In this document: piece after piece, positions 8,344 through 19,317 of the stretch | Position numbering within the stretch: position 1 is the stretch's first letter | How the letters are laid out: each line of letters starts with the position of its first letter | DNA from: Eunapius fragilis | Taxonomy: Eukaryota > Porifera > Demospongiae > Spongillida > Spongillidae | Reading direction: 5' to 3' | NCBI GenBank assembly: GCA_963681505.1 | Contig: OY811971.1 | Location: 4,371,711-4,435,710 of the forward strand | DNA: 64,000 bases | Program-made: the position numbers and the translations under genes | The notes under the pieces: model-generated | The model's input: the letters and a program-made list of their open reading frames with translations, nothing else | What the model was told of the DNA's origin: nothing | The model's database searches: none

Positions 8344-10511
8344 GCGTTTATTTGGACGGCAAGATATGGTAGAACCACTCACTGCTGGGATCATTCCACA
8401 TCAAGTTGACAGTCCCTACAGCAATATGGTTATCTATGACTTGGCAGGACACCACCAATACTTCTCCAGCTACTGTGCATGTCTGGAGGCCATCTCCCGC
8501 GAAAGTCCAGCTACCTTCCTTCTGCTGCAGGACATTAGGAAAGATGAAGAGACCATCACCAAGGAGGTGCCCTAGTGGTCTACAATGATTGATGGTGTGT
8601 GTACCCAGCAGCCTGGATCCGTCATAGTCGTGGGAACTCATGCTGACCTGCTAGCACCACAGGAGAAAATCAGGAAGATGGCTCATCTGAATTTGGTTTC
8701 TGAATCAGCTATTAGTCATCAAAAGTTAACAAAAATTGTAGCTCTAAATCTTACTCAGATATATAGGGATAAAATGAATCAGTTCATGAACCTGTTGCAT
8801 GCAACCAACAAAGATGTCATTAATATGTGTCCTTCAATCTCCATGATGTGTCACATGATGCTTGCCTTCTTTGAAGAGAAGCTACCTCCTATCCTTAATG
8901 CCATATCCCTCTCTGACCTCCTGGTACGTTTGAAGGATGATCCAGATAAACTCATTGATCCTGCCATCTCTAATGTTATCCCACTACTTAACACATTATC
9001 AGATAAGGGTTTTGTTGTCTTTATGCCATCAGATGACCCCCTTAAAAGCTGGGTAGTTCTTAAGAAGGAGTGTATCCTTAAGGAGGTCAATGGAGCTTTG
9101 TTTGCAGATCCATCTCTTAAGCAATATACAAAGCTTGCTAGCAATACTGGGATAATACCCAGAGCCGTTCTTCAAAAGACATTTCCAGACTACAACATTG
9201 AAATGATAACTAAGTTTATGGTTCACTTTGAGCTGTGTCATGAAGTAGATCTATCCGAAGTTGTTAGAAACGAGGCACCTGCAGGCATACCCAGCCCAGA
9301 CCTTGGTTCTTACTTGTTCTTCCCAGCGCTTGTGTATGTTGATAGACAAAATAGTGCCACAGTTTCGAATAGCTGTTTTCGCTGGTCCATTATAGTCAAC
9401 TCTCCAAAAAAATTTCTATTTTATACCACACGCTTCCTTCACGTACTACTGTGAAGGCTGCCATTTGAGTTTGCATTGCCTTTAACACCAACCTCACCCC
9501 TCGACGCCCCTTATGATCGTGGCTGTGATGTATGGAGAAGAGGTATAAAGTGGCTTAGTAAGACAGGGGTGACCACCATTGTTGAGATGGACGAGATGCT
9601 CCAGTCTCTCTCCTTGGCTATGTCCTCACCTGACAGGACAGACCCCAAGTACCTAGAGTTGGCACACTCTGTTCTTGCAGTCATTAAGAAGGCCTGTCAA
9701 GAGTTCTGTCCACATGTAGAGGTGTTGGAGATAGTCTCCTGTCCTTCTGAAGCCAGCTCAGACCACTCTGATGACACTAAGGTAGAGCTGTCCTCATTAA
9801 AGAAGGCCCTTCTTGAAGGGGATAAGAGCATTGTGGATATTACCCGCACACGATATGTGATATTTGGAGAATGGATGAAGATAGAGCCATGTCTCCCAAA
9901 CCTTATTGGAGGTGAGGCTGTGGATAGGTGAAGTTACTAATACATGCATGAGGAATCTTGTCTTTGTCTGCATGCAGTGCCCACGTCTGTAGTCTTATCT
10001 CCTTCCCAACTGTTGTCTGAGCTGGTCTGTGAAACTGTACCCGAGTTAGAAGGTTAGTATGAATTTGAAAATAGTCAATTATGTGTAGAGGTGATGTTAA
10101 ATGAATACGCATACAGGGTATCTTGTGAATGGTAGTATGTATGAAAGGCCATGTGTATGGAAAGCCATGGTAATTTGTTACTTGTTGGGATGTACATTGG
10201 CAAGATGTTCCCATCACGGACTATTGATCATGTTGTTCCTCCCACCAGGCACACCCACAATGATGGAGCTGTTATCTTTCTCCTCTAGCAAACTGAACAT
10301 GGCTGTGCAGATTGGAGTGAAGTATGCTAAATTTGGAGTGTTTCTACTGGAGGACAACAATGGAGCCATAGTGGAAGCATTGGAATTGGAACATATGAAG
10401 ATTGCTGAAAGGATTAATATGGCCATACTTAACAAATGGCTTCAGGGAAAGGGTGTGAAGCCAGTGACCTGGTCAACACTTGTATCCGTCCTTAAAAATA
10501 TAGGAATGTGA
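8344..10511 (+). pseudogene. Roc-COR GTPase with C-terminal death domain, two in-frame stops
   Basis: Three exons in matching phase: 8344-9911, 9978-10052 and 10249-10511. Junctions are GGAG/gtgagg, catgcag/TGCC, GAAG/gttagt and ccaccag/GCAC. Exon 1 has the Roc switch motif DLAGHHQYFSSY (about 8438-8473), the base-recognition motif VVGTHADLL (about 8624-8650), and a COR domain with the NTGIIPRAVLQKTF block. Exon 3 encodes a helical death domain ending KGVKPVTWSTLVSVLKNIGM. Roco proteins of this layout act as cytoplasmic signalling GTPases coupled to death-domain adaptors. TAG at 8573-8575 and TGA at 9452-9454 interrupt an otherwise continuous frame. The P-loop and any N-terminal repeats lie upstream and are not found. 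It is either a pseudogene or carries two sequence errors; the family call is firm. Confidence 0.82.
10249..10511 (+). CDS. Death-domain exon of the Roco gene
   Basis: This 263-bp terminal exon follows cccaccag and ends in TGA at 10509-10511. It encodes about 87 residues; the last 65 form a six-helix-like death domain (KYAKFGVFLLEDNNGA, EHMKIAERINMAILNKWLQG). The phase (1) matches the preceding small exon 9978-10052, which gives a Ser/Pro-rich linker. The exon itself is intact. Confidence 0.75.
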
Positions 10512-10659
10512 AGAATTGAATTGTAGAAGAGTACCATTATGTTTTTGTATTTTACATTTGAATTTAGATAATACTGGAAGGTATCTGTAGCAATGGAGTT
10601 GATGGAGTCATAATAGAACATTGAAGGCATGTGACCTCGTAAACTGGCTATTTTTACTT

Positions 10660-10925
10660 AACTGTAGCATTGTAGTGTGAATATAATGTATTTGTTCATA
10701 TTAAATGTTCGTTGGGGTTTATAGTGGTATTGGACAAACGTGAGCTGTTGTCAATTCCAGAAGCTTGCATGCTGGTTTTTTTTATTTGCCTGTGTGACGC
10801 ACAGTTTGGTTGCTGCGTTGGGGCATGCTGTACGAGCTTCAAGGACTATTCAAACTTATTCTCAAGACTGTTGGCTCAAATCAATGACGCATTAGCGTTT
10901 CGCCGGGAGCGATCACGCAATTAAT
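10660..10925 (+). repeat. Dispersed repeat, copy 1 (other copy 22765-23010)
   Basis: About 260 bp similar throughout to 22765-23010: shared ctgtagc, atgtatttgtt, atattaaat, ttatttgcctgtgtg, gagcttc, ctattcaa, caatgac and gcgtttcg in the same order and spacing. No coding capacity seen. The type of element is unknown. Confidence 0.75.
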
Positions 10926-11108
10926 CGCTAGTTGGGCGTATATGTAGCCCGACCTTAGCGTCTGCGTATGCACAGCGATTCGATTGCCCTGCCGCGGGCC
11001 CGTAAGGTCACGTAAATTCATTTGTAACCCTGCATGACGTTACGGATTGCGTTGTCCTCAGGCTTACGTACCCGTGTTCGGACCGATTACTCACGGGAAT
11101 AGGATTAC

Positions 11109-12031
11109 GCAGTGGCGGTGGCGGATCCAAGGGGGGGGGGGGGGGGGGGGGTCCAGGGTGTCTGGACCCCCCCCCCCCCCCCCCTCGAACCTGAATATGA
11201 ATATAATTAGCATATGACGTGTCGCACGTGAGATATACATTTCTACGGAGTGCACTTCGTGAAGTTGCTAAATAGCTTATTCTTATTGCTTATTCGTTGG
11301 TTAGTACTATATTTTAGTTCTGTAAATTGCAACATACGTAGTAGGCTGGTATTTATACGTAAGGTAAATGTATTCCAAAATGCTAACCCACGGTCGTATT
11401 ATAGAGCGATTCTTTCCGCAGTTATTTTGATTCGTGCTGTTATTAGTACCCATCAAGGTTGAATGCACCTTGCTGCAAGACCATTGCAAATTTAAATTTT
11501 AAATTATAAATTTTAACAAAGAAACTAAGCCGGCGTACAATGCAAATCTGCGACGAAACACACTAGAGCCGTTTAAATCCGCAAAACCACAATAGCCTGG
11601 AAACCAGAACGTAACGGAGTGGCACGCATTTATTGGTTATGATTGCTTCCGTTTCTAATCCCCCTACATGTACAATCTGTGAAATGTGTGCAAAAATTTT
11701 TTCGCGCGCGAATGTTATACTGTTCACTGCTTGAAGTGGTCATCTGCCGGAGTGCGATGATAAATTGTAAGTGGTTCAAATAGCAATGGAAACCGCATGC
11801 ATGTAACAACACAGCCATTTAAATCCATAAGACTGCAATAGCCGGCAGAAATGTAACGGAGTGTCACTCATTTATTGGTGTTGATTGCCTTAGTTCCAAT
11901 CCCCGGCCCCCTTACATGTACAATCTGTGGAAAATTTGGAATGCGTACCACAAAATTTTTCGCGTGCCCCCCTCCTCATCAATTATTCATGTCGGACCCC
12001 CCCCTCGCCAAAATCCTGCATCCGCCCCTGT
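11109..12031. mobile_element. Non-autonomous hAT-like element
   Basis: The ends are imperfect inverted repeats: cagtggcggtggcggatcc at the left and, read inwards on the minus strand, caggggcggatgcaggattt at the right. The right end continues with a G-run, gtcc and the aaatttttg/gcgcg block. That block is also seen at the end of the large hAT element at 59904, so this looks like a deletion derivative of that family. A long G-run and C-run facing each other (11130-11184) lie just inside the left end. The target duplication is not clear. Confidence 0.6.
11565..11966. repeat. Direct duplication of about 150 bp inside the element
   Basis: 11565-11712 and 11814-11966 are diverged direct copies. 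Both contain tttaaatcc, aatagcc, gtaacggagtg, atttattggt, ttgattgc, acatgtacaatctgtg and end in a ttttcgcg block. They probably reflect an old duplication inside the non-autonomous element. Confidence 0.8.
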
Positions 12032-13015
12032 AACGGTCGTAATCTTCATCCGTGTGTTTGCGCGTGAGTACGTGAGCAACATCCGCAAGACTACGTTATT
12101 ACACCGTGATTTCATTCCCGTCCCCACGATAATGACTCGTTCCCAGCAGTAACATGCATTAATAAATTTCTTTCAAATAAAATTTAATAACCTTTTACAT
12201 ATGCATGTATAGAGGGGAATACAGCAATGTTACAAGTAAAGCCAATTGAAGAGATCATGGCAGAAGCCTCTTCCACCCAGGCTACATATGCCTGGAAGAC
12301 ACGCACCCTAGCCAAATAGAGCACTAATAAAACACACGCGTGCTGAACGATCTGGTATAATGAATACTCCTTTATGATGTGCTTGATCCCGACGCCTGCA
12401 TGCACGCAGCTAGAGAGGCCTTAACTTTTGTATACGTAGGGATCTCGCTTGGCACGCCTAGCTGACCTATTAACTTTAAAATTCACCAACAGCACTACCT
12501 TTTATACAAACCTCCTCTTTATCGATGTTCTTTTATTCAATCCTGCTAAGAGACGCTAAGTGTGAAAGAAAAAGCAATCCACCGCAGAGGGACGCTGTAA
12601 AAATCTGCCTGTGAAGAAGCCGCTAACCTTCACGGATGTGTAGTTTTCCTCAACTGGGGTGACACAACTGTAGGCAAACGATTGACCTGCAAGGCATATG
12701 ACACGCGGAGTAAAACAAAAAACCTCATCGTGTTGGTGTCAGTCATACCTTGTTTGACTTGTTTGTTTCAGAGCCTTACTAGAAAACACATACCTATGTC
12801 GAACACAATATTTATCAGTACGCAGCGCAACATGCACCCTTTAAACGAAGTGTGCCACTCACTAGTACGTCGTAGAATGAATGGCTACCAGCAGCAAACG
12901 TACGCGTGTAAAACGTGCCCCTCCTGAGGGCTGCAAAAAATGTAAAAAGGCAGAATACGTACGATGGGTTTTCTATCTCACCACAGTTTTGTATAGAACA
13001 CGGGATTAACGAAAC
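12032..13015. other. Intergenic stretch, nothing recognised
   Basis: No ORF with a known domain, no transposon ends and no simple repeat. The short frames in it have no support. Confidence 0.55.
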
Positions 13016-13023
13016 ATGTCTCG

Positions 13024-13762
13024 CAGTGGCGTAGCGAGGGGGGGGCAGGGGGGGACATATGTCCCCGGGCGCAGGGGGTTTAGGGGCGCCAAAATAGACA
13101 ATTTGCACAGATAATTATCGCGCTAACGCGAACGGGCCCCCGGGCATATCTTGAGTCAAACATCTGCACTCGATCTGCACGCAAACTTTTACATTTATTT
13201 CTAATCACCGACATTGAAGATACGGTATCCAATCATCACCTCCACAATCTGTTGAATAAACACGACACATTGCAGTTCCAACTTCAGGGTTATCGCTCGC
13301 TGCCATTGTGAGCCTGTTATGCACAGGCTCACAATGGCAGCGAGCAGTTAGCATTATCGTACAGACAGGTACACATAGTGCCAGTCCATAGCGCGAGGGT
13401 AGTTTTGCGGGGGCGGATACTTCCCCAAACTAAATTTCTTATTGTAAACGATTGAATGTACGAAGGCATAGGTTGCTTGCGAGCAGTGTATTAAATTATT
13501 GTCTGTTAATACGAAAGTATCATGTTTTTGTGGCTTAAAAAGTGCGAAAGTTGCAAAGCGGCTGGGGCTCCGCCCCAGGCCCCTTTAGGGGAGCTTTGCA
13601 TACCCCCTTGCTGGGATGATAGAGGCCCGGCATATCCCTCTCTGCCCTTGCGGCTGCATACCAACCCTCGCTGCAAAATCCTAGATCCGCCCCTTTATTT
13701 GTAGGGGGGGCGCCATAATTGCATTATGTCCCCGGGCGCTCAACAACCACACTACGCCACTG
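13024..13762. mobile_element. hAT MITE with 8-bp target duplication
   Basis: A 739-bp element with inverted ends cagtggcgtagcg at the left and its inverse (actacgccactg) at the right. It is flanked by a perfect 8-bp direct repeat atgtctcg at 13016-13023 and 13763-13770. An 8-bp duplication with CAG..CTG ends is the hAT signature. There is no transposase. Internal ggcggatac / atccgcccct blocks at about 13408 and 13684 suggest a second, nested hAT-like element. Confidence 0.88.
13295..13345. repeat. Perfect 22-bp hairpin
   Basis: Two perfect 22-base arms at 13295-13316 and 13324-13345 face each other across a 7-base loop, inside the MITE at 13024-13762. Such a structure would extrude as a cruciform or form an RNA hairpin. 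Confidence 0.95.
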
Positions 13763-13770
13763 ATGTCTCG

Positions 13771-14604
13771 AAACAGCCATCTTGCCAAAAAGGTCATCTA
13801 CTGGCGGAAACGAAAATATAACAGAACCACCAGGCACTTTGTGAGCATTTAGAACAATTAGAGGATATTGAATGGGCGTTACGTACATTTGAGTCTGAGT
13901 ACGAGGCCCATTCTGGTTTGCGATGCCCGTAAACATTCGTTACGTGAACTCCCCGTTGGTCTCATAAAGTACGTGATATGTAGTCATATGCAATCAGACG
14001 CGTGAATTGCTGTGATGGTTGCATGGGTATAACTCATGTACATGTACAGTTATTGTTCTGGTGTATTACACGGGCCCCATCCCCCTTTGGGACTGAATGC
14101 ATATGGCGCCCACCCCCCCCCCACCCCCTTGTAATAAAAGTTTACATACATGTGCGGGCTGAATTGGCTAAAGCGGACAGCACCCTCATGCACTTATTGG
14201 GGGAGGGGGGGGGCGGTGTTGGGATATTTCCATAAGATCCATATACCATTGGCTAATATTAATCCGTGTCTCCAAATCAAAGGTTGATATGGAATGGACA
14301 TTTTACTTGTCTTTTGTAATAAACCATACCCCCCCCCCCCCCCCCCCCCCCCCCGAATAGGGGACGTGAATTTTGGCAGCGAGCACCTCCCGCGGCTGTC
14401 AAATGGGCGCCCCCCTTGCCCTATCCTGGCCCCCCCCCCCCCCCCCCCCCCCCCCTTCCAGAAAAGCTGGGGGCGTCCATGTATTATGTTAATTTGGGTG
14501 CTGCTTGATCAGTCATAGAGAAATTTTGCAGCTCGAGATCATCTAATACTATAATTTCCAACGTACGTACGTACGTATGTCCGCGTATACTCGGCCTATC
14601 GCCT
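13771..14604. other. Non-coding stretch with poly-C tracts
   Basis: No gene. Runs of about 24 C near 14331-14354 and 14431-14455 and a shorter one near 14107 lie here. The segment 14541-14593 (atttccaacgtacgtacg) recurs as a diverged direct copy at about 19894-19950, on the other side of the transposon. Confidence 0.6.
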
Positions 14605-14613
14605 ATTGGTTGC

Positions 14614-14714
14614 TAGTGTCGTACCCAGACCCATATTCTCACAGCAGCGGATGGATTACATCACCGCTACGTGAAAAGTGGGTCTGGTAAAGTCCTATAC
14701 TCAGTTCTGTCCAG
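14614..14714 (+). repeat. Left terminal inverted repeat
   Basis: Starts tagtgtcgtacccagaccca and matches the inverse of 19318-19417 with about ten differences, including one 1-base indel. It defines the left end of the transposon. Confidence 0.93.
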
Positions 14715-15573
14715 CTTCCCCAGAATGTTGGGGAACCAATCAGATTCGAGGAATGCAGTAATTGCATACCTCTTTTATAATCGCACGTGCGATTAAATTT
14801 AGCAATTACCGACGCAATAATGGAGAGAGCAACCGAATCCGCGCGCAGACGTTTGGGATATTCGAAGCTAAAAGAAGAGCATGCAGCTACGAAGCGTAGT
14901 AGATTTATTGAGTGGGGGCGATGCATTTGTTAGTTTTCCAATTAACGGGATATGGCAAATGTTATGCCATTCTGCCGTACTAATGATCAGCTGCTAATGA
15001 TGTCAACAGCTGCTTTGAGGACAGTCCCTCTATCTGAAAGATCTAGGTCATGTGCACAGAACATGTATAAGTCTGATGATCATCATGTCTCCATTCCATA
15101 TATGGTATAGAAGAATGTGTGAGTCTACTAACAGTAAGTAAAATCTTCACAAGAATTGAAATCGGCTTCTGGGTCTTTTCTTCGATTCCTTCGATTTACC
15201 AAGTTTCTTAACTGGGACACTGTTCCTTTGTCAAACAGCTTGCATAATTATACAGTCTAGACCAAATGACATAAGCATTTATTAGGTACTTCAAGATTTT
15301 TTTGAAATCGTGTTTTGTGTTGCGATTATATTATCATCGAAAAGAGCAATACAAATGCTGCAGAATGACACCATAAGCATGATATTTGGTTTAACATATC
15401 AAAAGTTACAGCGTTCCAAACACTGCATTTTGAGTGAACGGTACGGTATGCGCAATCATAGAAAAAATTGTGACGGTTTATGTTCTCTTTACTGCAGCTA
15501 GTGTACCATTCAATATTATCTTGCCAGAATATAACCACATGTAGGGTACACATATATATGCATACAAATTAGA

Positions 15574-15945
15574 TTAAATAACACTTTCAGGTATTTGCAG
15601 GTCATCAGTAACATAGTCAACTAAGAACTCATAAACGGTCATCGTAACGTCATGTCCTTCATCCTGATTTTCATCGTGTTTCCAGTAGGTAGCAGTAACT
15701 TTTGGCATATTTGACCTTTTGGAACACTTTACTGATAAGACATGACCTTGGTAAAGGACATTTTGATTGTCTACAAACCACATATGTTCAAAGTGAAATC
15801 CAATAATTATGGCTGGATTGGTGAGTATTGCAGTAATAGTACTTCTCTGAATATCCTGTAGTTCTGGGAACTCATCATGCAGTTGGGCCTTTCCATCAGC
15901 CACATCCTGCAGTTTTTTTTTGCAGTTTTCTTCTGAATGTGCCAT
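15574..15945 (-). CDS. C-terminal part of the transposase-like protein
   Basis: 123 codons in a different phase from the main ORF, joined to it across an A-run at about 15947-15952. In sequence it continues the Lys/Glu-rich coil of the main ORF (SEENCKKKLQDVADGKAQLHDEF) and then forms a compact domain with strands such as NPAIIIGFHFEHMWFVDNQN and ends at TAA 15574. I know of no named domain. The most likely reading is one gene broken by a homopolymer indel. Confidence 0.65.
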   Translation of the reverse strand: MAHSEENCKKKLQDVADGKAQLHDEFPELQDIQRSTITAILTNPAIIIGFHFEHMWFVDNQNVLYQGHVLSVKCSKRSNMPKVTATYWKHDENQDEGHDVTMTVYEFLVDYVTDDLQIPESVI

Positions 15946-17824
15946 CTTTTTTCTGATTTTTTTCTACCAGTCGCTTGTCCTGTTCTTTTGCAATATTTTT
16001 TTCATGCATCTGAGTAAGTATCTTCATCTTTTGAGATTGTTTGATAGAGAATTTCATAATTCTATCCTGCTCATCATGGGTGTTGCTTTCAAGCCACTTT
16101 AAAGTTTTATTTATTTTAGTTTTCACCTTCCCATCTATAAATCCGATTGTAACATTAGGAGCAGTTCTGAAATGATGGTCAGCACGTCCAAGAGTTTGCT
16201 CAGCAAACATATTATGTGCAGGAGCTGAGTATGTTTGATGAGCTGTTGCTAATGAAACATTTGACAGGCTACCATCAAGATACTCATTCATTTGCTTTTC
16301 AATGACTTCTATAATGCTAGCTATAAGCCTTGTCAAGATTTCTGTCATGCTATCTTTCTCCATTGCACTAAAAACTTTACCTTGCAAACTCTGTAATATT
16401 TCATCACCTTCTTTATTCAGAGGCATACCAAACATATCTGTACTTGTTTGAAAGACAAGCAAAGGGAAATCCATCAATCCTTTTAAGTTTTTCAAGCAGG
16501 TCTCAATATATGACACACTTTCAAGATTAGTTAACATTTGATTACCATATAACTGTTGCATCCATGGTCCAGTTACAAGTTTGCCTATAATGCCCAGTGC
16601 ATGTAGTTGTAACATAAGATTGCTATTCCTTATATCCTTCTGTAAAGCTGACCGCAAACTTGTTGAATTACGGCATGAAATATCCAAGTAGTTTGCAAGT
16701 TTGTCCTTCAGATAGTATAAGACACCTGCTAGATGAAAAACAACATGGAATCTATTTCCAACGTATCTTACAATAATTCCACTTTTTATTTTTTGTTGTT
16801 TCAAGAATTGTTTAAATCCAGCTGGATCCCCTTTGCCCTGCTTAAATCGCATTTTTGTCATTCCATAAATAAAATTTACCACACAGCAATCGTTTCCATA
16901 TGTGTCACTTGCAATATTATACTCAGTATCATATAGCTTTAAAGTTTTAGTGCACTTCTTTGCAATACCATCAAGTGGATGAACATTGCATTTCAGTTCC
17001 AACAGTTCAATATCCAATGTTGATTGCAAACTTTGAACAACGCAGTGGTTAACAGCTACTCTGTCAGTTAGGGTATTCTTCAAGTTGTGAATGAAGGTGG
17101 ACTTTACATGAATGGGGTCTAGGTTATGGTAGGCAGCATATGTACTAGCAATATGATCAATGCAGGTATGAATATGGGATACATAATCTTCTGTGGTACC
17201 TCCAGCAAGAGTAGATAATTGTAACACATACGATGTTGGTGGAATTGTAGCGATACTGATGTGCACTTCATTGATATGGTGTCCCTCCACAGAAGTTGAA
17301 TCCCATGAGAGTGTTATATTATCATTTGTATACATTACTTCACCAATTTGTATGTCACTTATCACACCTAGTTCATAAGCAAAGTAGCTTACTGTAGAAG
17401 GTTGCGGAAGCAAATCAACAGTTTGACCAGCCAGTTGTTCAAGAACAGCCTTGATAACTTTACATATATTAGCTACAGGAACTTGATATTCTAGACAGGA
17501 ATATATTGCCTTGCGACAAGCAGTGCTGTATGTTTTACCATCAACTTTGGTGGTAATGATGGATTTCATTTTCTCTGCTGACAGTAATTCACATTGTAAA
17601 ATTTCATTTTCTTCCGTGAGCTTGTGAATCTGCTTTTGCAATAAAGCATTGTTTCTTTTCAGCCTAACTTCTCTCTTCTTGTATAATTGCTTATTACGCT
17701 TGTGAACAGACCTCATTTTGGCCTTTGAACGTTTGAGATGGGTTATTTCACACCACCTACTTGTTTGCTTCAACAATGAGTTTTCAGTTTTCAAATGTTT
17801 TATTGCAGCATCTTTCTGAGCCAT
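15896..17824 (-). CDS. Transposase-like protein of the 100-bp-TIR element
   Basis: 642 codons, main body. Residues 1-80 are a basic coiled-coil. An RNase H-like core is suggested by NITLSWDSTSVEGHH (D175), a Cys/His block KCNVHPLDGIAKKC (about 278-290), GNRFHVVFHLAGVLYY (about 356-371) and, near the end, SAPAHNMFAEQTLGRADHHF with E542. I recognise the C-terminal block (PAHNMFAEQTLG, NVTIGFIDGKVK) as of the kind seen in multi-copy invertebrate proteins without a named function, but cannot assign a superfamily. D175 and E542 as catalytic residues are an inference. Both ends of the frame lie in A-runs, so the real gene probably spans 18149 (or 18321) down to 15574. It is the only gene between the TIRs, which supports a transposase role. 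Confidence 0.75.
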   Translation of the reverse strand: MAQKDAAIKHLKTENSLLKQTSRWCEITHLKRSKAKMRSVHKRNKQLYKKREVRLKRNNALLQKQIHKLTEENEILQCELLSAEKMKSIITTKVDGKTYSTACRKAIYSCLEYQVPVANICKVIKAVLEQLAGQTVDLLPQPSTVSYFAYELGVISDIQIGEVMYTNDNITLSWDSTSVEGHHINEVHISIATIPPTSYVLQLSTLAGGTTEDYVSHIHTCIDHIASTYAAYHNLDPIHVKSTFIHNLKNTLTDRVAVNHCVVQSLQSTLDIELLELKCNVHPLDGIAKKCTKTLKLYDTEYNIASDTYGNDCCVVNFIYGMTKMRFKQGKGDPAGFKQFLKQQKIKSGIIVRYVGNRFHVVFHLAGVLYYLKDKLANYLDISCRNSTSLRSALQKDIRNSNLMLQLHALGIIGKLVTGPWMQQLYGNQMLTNLESVSYIETCLKNLKGLMDFPLLVFQTSTDMFGMPLNKEGDEILQSLQGKVFSAMEKDSMTEILTRLIASIIEVIEKQMNEYLDGSLSNVSLATAHQTYSAPAHNMFAEQTLGRADHHFRTAPNVTIGFIDGKVKTKINKTLKWLESNTHDEQDRIMKFSIKQSQKMKILTQMHEKNIAKEQDKRLVEKNQKKDGTFRRKLQKKTAGCG

Positions 17825-18149
17825 CTTTTTTTTTAAGATCCCTTAATTGTAAGCGAAGGTTGCTTTCAATTCTTAATTTTCTACTCAAAGCCTGTTTTTG
17901 ATTGCGATTGTCATGCTTTCTGTTTAAAATAGTTTGAAACTTTTGCTTTAGTACCTTCTTTGAAATCCAAATCTCTTTTACTTTCAATTGTCTGCGTAGA
18001 CATTGTTCACAGTGGGTCCTTAGCTTCTGTGAGATGGAACTACTTGGCTTGTCAACTACCGGACACAATGAGGTAGAAGTATGAGGTGCTGAAAGGATTT
18101 GAGTTGGAAGGATGAATTGCTCATCTAAGAGCTTAATCATGCATGGCAT
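17784..18149 (-). CDS. N-terminal part of the transposase-like protein
   Basis: 121 codons ending in a Lys-rich helix (RKLRIESNLRLQLRDLKKK) that reads straight into the start of the 642-codon ORF across a run of nine or ten A near 17825-17834, but in another phase. It contains a Cys pair (HCEQCLRR). Probably the same gene, split by a homopolymer indel. Confidence 0.6.
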   Translation of the reverse strand: MPCMIKLLDEQFILPTQILSAPHTSTSLCPVVDKPSSSISQKLRTHCEQCLRRQLKVKEIWISKKVLKQKFQTILNRKHDNRNQKQALSRKLRIESNLRLQLRDLKKKDGSERCCNKTFEN

Positions 18150-18321
18150 CCCAATTCCGATCTAGATGCTTCTTGATTGTTTTTATTGTGTTTGTGAAAC
18201 GTTGTATTGACCTCTGTAAGGCATCCATGTTCACAAATGCTCCAGCTTGCAGAGAAGCCACTTTTTTGGCAGTGCCTGAAATGCTTCTATTTGTGTCATT
18301 TGTATATAGGTACATTACCAT
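18133..18321 (-). CDS. Possible further N-terminal segment
   Basis: 62 codons, overlapping the next segment in another phase, with SISGTAKKVASLQAGAFVNMDALQRSIQRF resembling a helical DNA-binding leader. The join could be a frameshift or a short intron; not resolvable from the sequence. Confidence 0.4.
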   Translation of the reverse strand: MVMYLYTNDTNRSISGTAKKVASLQAGAFVNMDALQRSIQRFTNTIKTIKKHLDRNWDAMHD

Positions 18322-19317
18322 TCCTTTTCTTAGTACTGCAGCCTGTAGAGTATTGTCATCACTCGATCATATCACTTCTGAATTCTTCAAGATGCTTGAT
18401 AAAATCAGCAGCAGTCTTCATCCTAATGTACAAAATGACACACATTTGACGATTTGTTTACAACGTCTACATATATTTTTACTTTGTGACCGTAAAGTAA
18501 GTCAATATAATTGGCCTGGGGACTAGGCTTGAAATAATAACCTTGTTTAAAAAGTACCTTGGGCATCGGTTGTAAATTACAGAATTCTAATCACTAGTAC
18601 TGTAGCATTAGCCATGAAAGAATCTCAACTAAATAGTTGCGCCGCTCGAAGATTAAGGTACGCTCTAATTAGAGTTATAATGTGCTCGATCATTAGACAC
18701 ATAAAACTATTTTCCACTGTTTTATAAGTTACAGAAACTAGTAAAAAAAAAGTGCTTGTTACACTAAGAGGTTTTGTACGTGATTTGGTTTTACAAAGAA
18801 CGTATATCAAGTGCAATCACGAAGGCCATTTGATAACACCTTGGGCACATCGTCTGGAGTCCATGAAATAAGAAATGCCAGTAGATTATAACCTTTGGAA
18901 CTTGTTTATTAAAACTCTATCCCCGCCGCTCAACACATACAAAAGTTTTGCAGAATATGAAAATCAACCATTATTTCAGCGCGCCAGAAATATTGAACAA
19001 GTCTAGTTTTCTAGATTTTGACTGCACCAAGACTTAGATAATTTAGTATCTTACCTGAAAAGCACAGCAGAGTCCTCACTTGCAACCGAACTAATACAAA
19101 CTAGCCTTCGCTTCTATATCCCGTACAACTTCAATCCGTCACTTCCGTCACAATTTTTACTCGTTATTTCGGTTACCACTTTTTCGGTACACGTACGTCA
19201 AATATTGAAGTACCTACATTTATTGTGAGCAGGTTAATGGATATGATTGTGTACTGCTTACCTTTAAATTATTTCATGATGCGTCATTTACATTCCTCGC
19301 GACGTGTTATGTAATCA

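Noticed and set aside
8573..9454. Alternative genetic code to explain TAG and TGA in the Roco gene
   Set aside because: Other ORFs in the window use TAA, TAG and TGA as ordinary stops at expected ends, so nonsense changes or errors are simpler.
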